Source: Flammula alnicola
Lineage: Eukaryota > Basidiomycota > Agaricomycetes > Agaricales > Strophariaceae
Length of the DNA: 38,612 nt
Assembly (NCBI GenBank): GCA_015499995.1
Contig: JADNRV010000399.1
Location: 1 to 38,612 of the forward strand
Direction: 5' to 3'
The translations under genes and the position numbers were made by a program. The notes beneath the pieces were generated by a model. It did not search any database and was not told where the DNA came from. It was given only the letters and a program-made list of their open reading frames with translations. Shown here piece after piece: positions 29,861-38,612 of this stretch (position 1 is its first letter; each line of letters opens with the position of its first letter).

Positions 29861-30830
29861 TCACTGGCCCTGTGCAAGGATCTCGAGAATTTCGATAAAA
29901 GCAACGAGACCTTCGCTCATGAAATTTGCGATTATGGCGTTGACATCAGTATCTGTTGGAAAAATCAGGTCAAAAGGCCCACTTTGCCTCACATTAGCTG
30001 TGGCCTTGGCTGTCTGTTGGCCGAAGATTAGGTGAAATAGGGATCGAAAAGCGGTGCACTGGTCCTGGACCTGTTTCGGCGCGGATCGTTTGCAAGCCCG
30101 ATGGTAGAGATTGGGCATGACGGAGTACGAGAGTATATCCAGATAAAGGATTCGACGTCATGCTTCGCTTCGTGCACGACACGTCCGGCAGTGCTAGTCA
30201 CCGTAGCAGCCAGTGGAACCCATCATAATCAAGATTTGCCGAGGCCTGAACTGAGCCGTTCCCTATGAAATGCTTTCAGTGCCATGAAAAGCAGCTTTTT
30301 ATCTGAGGGAACTTACAGGCATACCCGCGCCCCGTTTAGCCTTCACCGTTGATTCGAACGTGGTGTGCATGCAGGTTGTCGCCTGTGTTTTAGAAAGCAC
30401 ACGTCACCGGTCGTCATATCCATTCTTTGGGCTGATGGTCCTTGTGACGGTCACTGGGGGCTTTGAGATCTTTCAATGCGACCGAACTCGAGGACAGCAA
30501 TAAAGCCTCGAAGCGGAGCATTCTGATTCTCGGCTAGCAGGATGTCACCCGTACTGATGTCGCCGTGAAGGATGCCTCGATCACACAGGTCCTTGTGGGC
30601 TGAAAGGTGGTGAGAGACGATCGCAGCTGATTATTAACAAGCACTCGCCTTAGAGGGCAGAGCGCAAACCCATCAGCAAAATATCCAAGGCCTCGCGTCC
30701 AAATTATCGTCGTCTCCAAAAAACGAACGACCAACTTGTCCTCCGGTCTGGTCAAGCAGAGCGAAACCCTGATACTTAACCCGAACTTGAAGAGCTAGAG
30801 TTGAACTTGTTAAAAGTTGTTTCGCGTCCG
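29861..30830 (-). pseudogene. FunK1-type fungal protein kinase, frameshifted relic
   Basis: Minus-strand pieces in order: 'AHKDLCDRGILHGDIS' then 'TGDILLAEN' (30600-30510), matching the FunK1 catalytic loop 'H..L...GILHRDIS..NILL'; 'LFMALKAFHRE' (about 30275-30240); 'EAKHDVESFIW' (about 30170-30140); and 'YSVMPNLYHRACKRSAPKQV' onward to the stop at 29861. Between 'ESFIW' and 'LSYSV' a 2-nt insertion shifts the frame (about 30140). The catalytic Asn is Asp (HGDISTGD) and the metal-binding DFD/DFG-like site reads 'LEFGRIE'. Stops interrupt the stretch near 30450. FunK1 kinases are an expanded Agaricomycete family of unknown substrates. This copy is most likely inactive. Confidence 0.7.
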
Positions 30831-31374
30831 ATGAGTCGCGAGTGTTGGTCACGGGATGGATCTAGGGCCGGCATCGGAACAGCCAGACTACTGACGGGTT
30901 TTCAAAACGTGTCTCCGTCGCATCCCTCTCTTCAACCTCTCCTCTGAATCCTCTCATTGAGGCCCTCTGAGTCTCCAGCCATGTCCCACCATTATAGCCG
31001 TTCCACACTGCCACTTCCATCTTTTACCTCAATTCTACCACAGATATAGGCCACCTCTACTCCATCGTTTTGGCCGAAGTCTTTGCGCCTCTTTGCGCAG
31101 TAGGGACTGAGGACGCGATGCGCGTTTCCGGCCGACTGGGATGAGTATGGTATGGAGATACAAAAAACTGCTGGTAGGCACTTTGGAGAGGGTGGGGACT
31201 GGGGAGGAGTGAGGATTTTTTAATTCACTCCATGAACGGTTTCGAGTTCGTCCCTTTGTCTTTTCTTCTTCCTCTGTTTCTTTGTGCTAATGCGCATATG
31301 TAGTATCTAGCCAAACGCCCCAATATCAGAAATATCTGCTTTATGAGCACCGCCTCTGCCAACTCGCCGCGAAA
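30831..31374. other. Intergenic DNA with a weak copy of the dispersed repeat
   Basis: 31100-31260 resembles 10600-10700 and 7725-7830 (shared 'gatgagtatg.tatggagata' word and similar GA-rich sequence after it). Otherwise nothing recognised. Confidence 0.4.
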
Positions 31375-31490
31375 CGGTATATATACTTGGGCCACTACTC
31401 AGTACTGAACCCCAACCGTCAATACGCACATTCCTTGAGACCCAGCTCCGCAATCGGTCCTCAGCGGAGATCTACATAATGTCCGGTCTC
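31375..31490 (+). promoter_or_regulatory. Promoter-like region with TATA box
   Basis: 'ggtatatatacttgg' at 31377-31391 is a strong TATA box. An ATG with 'cataATGtcc' context follows at 31479, about 100 bp downstream, with a plausible 5' leader between. The downstream frame (31479-31754, 91 codons) has no recognised domain and could need splicing. It may be the promoter of a decayed or unknown short gene. Confidence 0.35.
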
Positions 31491-32948
31491 TCCTCCTCCC
31501 GCAACCGCCCCTCGTGCATTTCCACTAGCGGACAACACGGTCTACCCGCAGTACCACGCATATTTCTTTTTTTGCGTGTTCGACCTCATGTTTCACCTTT
31601 CTGTCTCCTTCCTTCCGCCTTCGTGTTCTTCGATGGGTGCGATAAACGGATGAAAGATTGCCCTGGTTTCGCGACACCGGTCGATGCCGACGTCGTCAGA
31701 TATGGAAACCACCATGCGCGCTGTGGCGTTGAAGTGCCTCCTCGCGTCCCTTGAGTCCTTCCCTGTGGCCGTGGAGGGGATCAACCGGACTTTGAAGTCG
31801 ACGTCGACACATTTTTCGGGGAGCTTCAGCCTTGCAGGACGCGTAGCTTCTTTTTTTTCTCATTTTCGCTTCTTGTAATCTGTCTGATGGTGCTTGGTGT
31901 CATCTTGAATTTGGTCGCACCTACTCTTTGGTTGATTTTGTTTAATACTTCCGTCTTTCTTATTTTTTTTGATTGGATATGCTTTGCTGTTTGATGCGCT
32001 TTTACTTATTTTCCCATCATCTCCCTGGCGTCGATTTGTGTGCTCCCATGCATGCGTGGAGATGGAAACGGAGTCTCGCAGCGCGAAGGAGGGATGTGGA
32101 AATGATGCTTTGAGGATGAACGATGGGTTGTGCTCCGACCCCGTTCTGCCTCTATCTTGGATTCTTCGTCTCATCCCTCGCGCTATTCTTCGTTTATCCC
32201 ACAGCAGTTTTTCGTGGCGCGAGTTGGGATTTGTCTTTCTCCTTTTCTTTCATGGCGCCTTCTGAGACCGAAGTATCATTGTTGTGATGTTTCGATCCTT
32301 GTCTCGTGTTGCATCGGCCCCGTCAGCCCTCACAGTGCGCTCCTGCTTGCCATTGTGTCCCTGCCTTCCGTTTCTGTCTTGTTTTGGTCGTGCGAGACTT
32401 TCTTTCTTCCGTTTTTCATTTTCGGTTTTCTCTGCTCTTCGTTGTCTTACCCCCAAGTTGGAGCAACATGCGAACAACCCTATCCTTCCTTCCGATACAT
32501 TGGTCCTCCGGGCACCTTGATAAGTTCCAAGACAGGCTTAGCAACTATTTCTTCCGTAATGTCTCCGTGGATCGCTGAGCGTGCGTTGCCGGTTGTTTTT
32601 TGGGCTGCCGACGTAGAACCAAGTTCCAAGCCTGATTTTCGAACGTCGTGTATCGACGTCGGCGCCAGGTGCATTCGTAGTCGACAGGTTGGCTACGAAC
32701 TTCATGGACGTTAAAAGCCTCAAATTGTTCTAGAAATGATTTCGAAGGAGGTTTGGGTGCGGGTGTTTGTCGATAAGTACTTACTTATTCTTATGAAAGC
32801 TAGCAATCGTTTCACTCGGGGGATATGTAGTATCATCTGCAGTCTGGGGTACATATGCTTCCTATGTATCTTCGGCTTCTACTCATCAACTTATCTTCCT
32901 CATACGCGTGGCGCTGGGATAGACAATCCAATTTCATAGCTGTGTATG
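31491..32948. other. Gene-poor T-rich stretch
   Basis: T-rich on the plus strand from about 31850 to 32480, like 14190-14930. A frame at 31479-31754 is noted with the promoter. Around 32540-32600 the minus strand reads 'RQRTLSDPRRHYGRN', echoing 15040-14990 and 33750-33715. No gene is supported. Confidence 0.4.
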
Positions 32949-33660
32949 TCACGAACGTGTACCAATTTTTTTCTTTTTTTCTGGGTTCATGTAGTGCACC
33001 CTCTCCACTGACCATCTTGCCCTGGCTATTGAGCCCACGCTAAAAATTCGCTTCCAACGTGGTTTTTTTGACCCTCGAGTTACAGTACATTTGGCGTCAG
33101 CAAAATTCGAACATGTGTAGTCGCTGTCGGTCATAATTGCGTACCAGGTGCGGCCAAGGCTCGTTGTTATGCGCATGTATCCCTGGTCGAGCGTCAACAA
33201 GAACCCCATTGGCCGTATGAGGAATTGGTATCCCAACCGAGGTGATTATAATTACGTCTTTATAACCTTGGGGCGGGGAGTTTCTCTGGAAGAGCCTGAA
33301 GGCGGTTCAAATCTGGATGTTGGATATCACTGGCCCTGTCATTCAGTGGCTTCCCGAAGAGCGCCGATAGCTCGCCACTCCCATTGAGTCGAATACGTCT
33401 TTACAACCTCGGAGCGGGGAACGACGAGCGTTCTCTGGAAGAGTCTGAGTGGACTTCAAGTCCGCATGTGTCATCTTCCATGTCATCGCGATTGGGGCCA
33501 TCATCAACGGACTCAGAACCGTAGCGTATCAGTAATTCGCTATCATACAGCCGGACATGAGGATATATAGAACAAATGGAGCAAAATTCATCGTCAGAGT
33601 GTTCTCTTGAATGCTCCAAAAATGATATTTTGCAGCGCCAACAAGTTGCATTCCTGTTTG
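32949..33660 (-). pseudogene. Third NLR copy: 3' exons only
   Basis: 33650-33400 reads 'CKISFLEHS..' and then 'DEFCSICSIYPHVRLYDSEL', homologous to the last-but-one exon of NLR2 (CETPYLEHS..EICVICSEYPYSWLNGAEF). About 33075-33030 reads 'SKKPRWKRIFSVGS', homologous to the NLR2 final exon. Between them a segment of roughly 140 bp is partly duplicated in tandem: 'tacgtcttta.aacct.gg.gcgggga' occurs at both 33253 and 33394. There is no NACHT sequence upstream. A truncated paralogue lying directly behind NLR2. Confidence 0.75.
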
Positions 33661-33938
33661 ACATGCTCGGTTGGAATTTGTTTTCGCCTACCGGCCCTCC
33701 TCTTGTCCCGCGCACAACGTCTCCGCGGATTGCTGAGCGTGCGCGGACACCATGCACCTGGCGTTGGTGTGTTATTGGTGTGCCGTAGCCAATTTGATCT
33801 CTTAGGGGTATGCGTCCCGCACGAATGTGCACCAGCTTATTCATACATTTGGCTGTACACTACAAAATCTATGATCTTGGTTTTGTCAGAGCCAGAGAGA
33901 ACGAAGAGATAGTCGGCACAGCACGCATCCCATTTTAC

Positions 33939-36900
33939 CTACCCTTTCTTCCCTTTCCTCTGTGTTGATCCCACACCAAATATCCGCTTCCAAAGTGGCT
34001 TTTTTGGACCTAGAGGTGAACGTGACGTTAGTCGAACTTGAACATGGACATGTGAAGGTGATATCGGTTGTACTGTACGTACCATACTTGGACAAGACTT
34101 TTTCTTGCTTTTTTCCCTTTGCCTGTGGTCGACCGTCGACGCGACTTTCGTCGACCGTACGACTCGACGTTGAGTCCAATACGTCTTCGATGACCTCGGG
34201 ATTGAAGTCTGCCCGTGGGACACCCCCCAACTCATCGCCCTTGACAGCGTCGTCAACACTGGCTTGAGGTGTAGGCCCGAAGAGTATCGAAAACTCGGCA
34301 CCATTCAGCCAGCTGTAAGGATATTCAGAACAAATCACGCAAATTTCGTGATTAGAGTCCGCTGTTGAATGCTCCAAATATGGTGTTTCGCAGCGCTACA
34401 TGGTGGCGCAATTACAGTTTAAACAAATCAGTGATCAGGTTTGCGTTCAGGAGCGCTGGGGGGTGGGACATCATACATACTTTTATATATTCCAAGGCGG
34501 CAAGAGCTGCACCTTGTTGTCGTCCAGCAAATTGGTTTCTGAATTGTTGGGGAAACTTCCGTTTTTTTCTTAGGTGCAACTTGGGTTTCAATCTGGGGCA
34601 AATCACCCAATAAGCGATCCTTTCCTGCTCACTAAATTTCGAGCAAGCGCTTACGGCTGAGTAGGTTTGTATTTTGGGTATTGAAGGGCGTGATCTCGCA
34701 TGAGCTCTGCGAGATGCGGTATTGGTGTAGCTTTGGGTAGAGCCAATCTGAGAAACTCGAAGGCATCCCCAAATATATCTTCTTCGGTAGGTATCCAGGG
34801 CTTATCTCCCTCATACTGGGAGATTTGAAAAGCAAGGGAGGATATTACCTCTGGAAGAAGGTCGTGGTGTCTGCCCGTAAAGAAAAAGAATTGACATTCA
34901 GTGTACACTATTGTCAGATGACATTCGCGATTTCAGACTCACCTCTTATAGAGAAAGCCTGCGAGCTTACTGCAGAGCACAGCATACTTGTTACCGTCAA
35001 CGAAGAGCGGACCTGCACGTAGAGGATCCAGGAGGAAGCTGCGTATTGTAGGACCCAACACTCTTGTGTAGTTATGAGCAAGAGGTTGAAGCGATTGCTT
35101 CTTGATCTCGACGATCTCAAGAAAGAAACGGTTTTGGTGAAGGTAACTTGTGACTTCCCGAAAATTTGTTCGTTCAGCGGTGATACTGTACGCCAGGACG
35201 TAAAATAGCGTTGCTCGATTAATGAAATCGAAATATTCAAAGGTTAGAGCTGCAGCCAAAAAAGACTGATATTCGGGGGAATAGCCAGTAAGTTGCTGTC
35301 GTACCCAATCATCTTGAGAACGGAGATGGGTTTCCAGGAGAATTTTTGTAGAATCCAAAGAATCCTATAAGATACGAGTAGTTATTTAGTTCCTCAATCG
35401 ATTTTTTTTTTAAATTCAGACCTTTTTCCGTAGCCAATCCAACAGGCGACCCCACAGTTGAAAATTTTGATAGTAAGCGAAATCCACAGCATGTACCACA
35501 AGCGAAAAGAGGTCCAAGTTACGCAAATCATTTGAAAGCTCGATGGTTAGGCACGATTGCAGGCAATGGCTCAAAAGAAAACTGGTAACCAATACACGCT
35601 CGCGATCTTCGGAGAAGACATGGTAAGTGCTTATCGTTCTCCCCAATGCTAGAAATGGATGCTACATACCATCAGGTGATCTTAAAATGAGTTGTATGTA
35701 CTTCCTCGCAAGATTTGCGTGCGACTTCTCAACATCGACGAAGAAATCCCGAGATCGTGACTGGTCAAGAAGGAAGTCGGCCAAGGATGCGTGGTACAAG
35801 GCGATGTCGCGTGTTCTATCTCGCGGCACATTGAGGATTGCGTGCATATCACATAATATGACTTCTACATCCCCGGGTTGGTAAGCAAGTATTGTTTCAA
35901 TGCTAGCCGGTGACCTCAGATCTTCCGTTTCATGAGGATACGTCGTCAAATGATCTCCCGTTGATGGAAGGATGATGCAAGTCAATATCTCGAGCAGTCG
36001 TTCAGGGTCCGCGGCTGAAGACAGAATTTGGTGATAGAGGGCGTCAAGGTCAGCAAATGGACTATCCCTGGCCGTAGCAGGTGATAGACCCAGAACGAAC
36101 CCCAACCTGTCTTCGGGCCGATGCCTGGGAGACTCGATATACTTCACAATGGTCGAAGCATAGATAAATTGTCCGGAGGCCTTCTCGACAAGCGTGTAAA
36201 TATCCTCCTCGCTCGGCCATATGAGAGGAAGATAGATCGCGAGCGGATGCTGCTGCTTTATCTCGTCGAACTTAGAAATGAGAAACGTGTGGATATCGCG
36301 ATCTGGATGGTAGGTGTCGTCGAGGGGTAGTCCTTCCGTCAGAGAGCTCAGCAGAGTGAATTGGAATGCCTGTCGAATTTCGAAGTCTGGCCTGCTGGAA
36401 ATGAGAAAGCGTAAAGGGATATTAAACTGGCGTGCGGCTGCCGCCAGGGTATCAAGGATTCGTCGCTGGGACTTCCCATCGCCACATTCATCCAACCCAT
36501 CGATGACAATCACTTTTGGTCGTAGTCGAAGGCGGGTCATCACATTCTCATCCTGCAACGCGTGGTTGAGAGGGCCGAGGATGAGCTCCTGTAGTTGGAT
36601 GGGAAGAGATTGAGACAGGATCGAGGGGTTCTTGAAGACGGTTTTCCCGACGATCTCGCGAGTTTCTGGGATCAAAATACAGACTTGAAAAGCAATGGTG
36701 GAAATGAAGAGTTTGTCGTTGTAGTGCCCTGCTGCCGCCCGGGAGAAGAAGAAGCCTGCGGCGAGAATGCCTGCCTTGTAGCACATCTCCGCGATGGTCA
36801 ATGCGATGGTGGATTTTCCTGAGCCAGCCGGGCCGTGAATCCACAAGAACAAACGCAGGTTGTCGGGGTCCTCGATCCATTCCGTGATTTTCATGAGGAT

Positions 36901-37136
36901 AGCTTCTCGAGTTCCGGGATGACATTTTGGAAGATCGTATTGCTCGGCCGAGTTGTGGAAAGCGCCAAAAGCGACATTCTGCCTGAGTATATCCCAGCCT
37001 AGTATAGTTTGCATGGAATTAGCATCGCCAATCGCGATCGACGGAAGAGTCACATACCTCGTCGGCTGTCAGCATTGTCAATTTGTTCGGTAAATATCCC
37101 ACCACTAATATGAATATTGCGGGAGTTGGCGAACAT
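33939..37136 (-). CDS. NLR2: NACHT-domain STAND protein, eight exons, apparently intact
   Basis: Exons (minus strand): 37136-37058, 36998-35670, 35606-35422, 35364-34943, 34870-34655, 34538-34481, 34395-34083, 34009-33939; 2673 nt, 890 residues, phases consistent throughout. First exon: MFANSRNIHISGGIFTEQ. NACHT: Walker A GPAGSGKST at 82-90, FFFSR near 109-113, Walker B VIVIDGLDEC at 189-198, then FLISSRPD and 'LYHASLADFLLDQSRS'. Then an uncharacterised helical region, a CxxC-bearing exon (EICVICSEYP), an acidic-to-basic linker, and the short tail PLWKRIFGVGS ending in Lys/Gly. No WD40, TPR or ankyrin repeats are seen. Known fungal NLRs oligomerise on ligand sensing to trigger cell death or signalling, so that role is inferred. 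Compared with NLR1 it has one extra intron (34654-34539) and a full tail. It follows the MYND gene head-to-tail. Confidence 0.85.
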
Positions 37137-37590
37137 GGCAGTCGGGCTTCATGTAGAACTTGGTAGGCAGGGTTCGAGATAAGATGAGATATACCGTCTA
37201 TATGAAAGGGATTGAAGGGACTGCTGCGAAGGTTCAAACGTTCAAACGTTCAAGGTCAAGCGCTCAGCTCAAGATTCAATATTCAACCTGTGCACCACAG
37301 CCTCGTGTTGTACTTAAATTCCGCATGACCGTGAGCTAGTCATCTTATCACATCTTATCTTATCGACTTCGCTGGAAACGGCTGTGAAATGCGTTTGTAT
37401 GTACGAGTTCATAACCGACGCTTGTTGAAACGTTGACATGACACTGGTCATGTATCTGCCTCCATGTGCGTCACAGCGCAGGAGGATGTCCGTATCGGAT
37501 CCTGAATACGTTTTAGACGTTCGGCTGCTTGGACATGAGAGAATAAATTTCCATTGATTGTAGATGCCGCCACAGGAAAGTAACAAAAGT
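37137..37590. other. Upstream region of NLR2
   Basis: Contains a tandem 'gttcaaacgttcaaacgttcaa' word (37233-37253) and 'cttatcttatcg' near 37355, similar to DNA upstream of NLR1. 37303-37318 serves as an unoccupied reference for the CACTG-ended insertion. No gene seen. Confidence 0.5.
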
Positions 37591-38612
37591 TCACGCCTGT
37601 TTGCAGTACCGTTTGTGACTAGGCCACGCGAGTCGTTGACTGGAAAAGCAAACCAGTTGTTAGTAGCAGCACGAAAGATACAGTGCGAATTGGAACACCA
37701 ACCATTCGCGGCCACAATAATAAGCGAGCTTGCACCTGTAAAGAGAATATTAGATATAAATGTCACGGAAAGAAAACCGTGTATAACACGGACCTGGAAC
37801 AGATCATCAAATCCTTCTCCTTCACCTCCTCGCAGTACGCGCACTGTCGCGCGTTCTTCTGCTTCCAAGCCTCTCCAACTTCCGGCCTCAATTCCTTCGT
37901 CCCGATAACGCTCTCCCTGACACCAGAGGGGACGGCCTTCCTGCGCCCTTTCATGTTCAGCAGGTTCTCGATTTTCTCAATGTCGCTTGGCAGGAGCGAC
38001 GGGATGAAGTTGTCCGCTGAGACATGGAAGATCGGAAGCAGCTTCTTGACCAGTCGATCGCGCGTTTCCGCTGGAGAAGGGAGCCGTCTCGGAGTTGAGG
38101 AATTCCGGATCGAGTTGGTAGTTCTGAGTCGGAGTTACGTATGTCGCACGGACCCTTTGGGAAACGAAGATAAATATCAGCGATACGTACGAGGAAGAAT
38201 GGCGACATGCGTACCAGTCTGGCTGTCCTTCTGAATGGTGGAGGTACTTAAGGAGGGACATCAAGCGGTCGGCTTGATATTTCGTCATAGCGTCGTAGTC
38301 GTGGTGGAAAAGTTTCCGCAGTCTTTCGCATAGTTAATATTCCAATAGTTGAACGATGGAGGGCTGTTACTTACCACAGGTTGAAGGGAATACCATAACA
38401 ATCAAGAATCGCGTGGTAGTCAGATCAGTGAACAGCAGGTGGCCCCAGTCTCGCTTTGGTCTAGTCAGCAGCGAACATGAAACCCAGAAACAAAGCTCAC
38501 CGTACGCTTCGCAGATGCTTTGACGATCTACATAGAGTAAATGTCAATTCAAACCGTATATAAGTACTTGGAGAGACATACCTCATACTGATACGCGATC
38601 GGCACCCACTCT
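37591..38612 (-). CDS. MYND-type zinc-finger protein, 5' end outside the window
   Basis: Exons (minus strand): beyond 38612 to 38582, 38527-38501, 38453 to about 38371, 38322-38191, 38123-37794, 37735-37703, 37639-37591. The last three exons make a full C-terminal MYND finger: CAYCEEV, then ICSRCKLAYYCGREC (across an intron), QRLAWPSHKRYC and a stop four codons on. The C-x2-C, C-x2-C, C-x3-C, H-x3-C pattern is complete. The upstream part ('FTDLTTTRFLIVMVFPSTCG', 'LLPIFHVSADNFIPSLLP') is not a family I recognise; it may be a basidiomycete-specific domain. MYND fingers bind proline-rich partner peptides. Donor GTCCGT at 37793 is non-canonical. The 38371 donor is ambiguous (GTAAGT versus GTAACA four bases on). 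Only the later donor keeps the frame. Confidence 0.75.

Overview
The window looks like an accessory, repeat-rich stretch of a mushroom-forming basidiomycete (Agaricomycetes) nuclear genome. The evidence is the gene families present (F-box/LRR-like proteins, a DUF6534 seven-helix membrane protein, a FunK1-type kinase relic, NACHT NLR-like STAND proteins with the N-terminal 'MFANS..I.ISGG.F' exon, a C-terminal MYND finger) and the many short 50-100 nt introns. All gene models here were spliced by hand from the sequence.

Layout. 82-1758 (-) is an F-box protein. 2832-4370 (+) is a ten-exon DUF6534 membrane protein. 4725-4860 (+) is an orphan first exon and intron of an NLR gene. 5035-5632 (-) is an unrecognised possible gene. 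5640-8160 holds only low-complexity DNA and decayed repeats. 8368-10023 (+) is a second, intronless F-box protein. 10.5-12.0 kb holds decayed repeats and a pseudo-exon of DUF302. 12892-13486 (+) is an intact two-exon DUF302 gene. 13.5-16.0 kb has no supported gene.

The core is a pair of paralogous NACHT genes on the minus strand: NLR1 (16370-19652, six exons) and NLR2 (33939-37136, eight exons), plus a third truncated 3' copy (about 32949-33660). NLR1 has been hit three times by mobile DNA. A roughly 540-bp terminal-inverted-repeat element carrying telomere-like repeats and a tRNA-like Pol III unit sits in intron 1. A 644-bp AT-rich CACTG-ended element sits about 150 bp upstream of the start codon. 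An 8.8-kb internal-region chromovirus-like Ty3 retrotransposon with identical 260-bp LTRs is nested inside the TIR of that second element. NLR2 gives natural empty-site references for both non-LTR insertions.

Upstream of NLR1, beyond the insertions, is a frameshifted FunK1 kinase pseudogene (29861-30830). 31.0-32.9 kb contains a promoter-like TATA region, a T-rich tract and decayed repeats. 37591-38612 (-) is the 3' part of a MYND zinc-finger gene that runs off the window. Together this looks like a birth-and-death NLR locus in which domains, exons and mobile elements have been shuffled locally.
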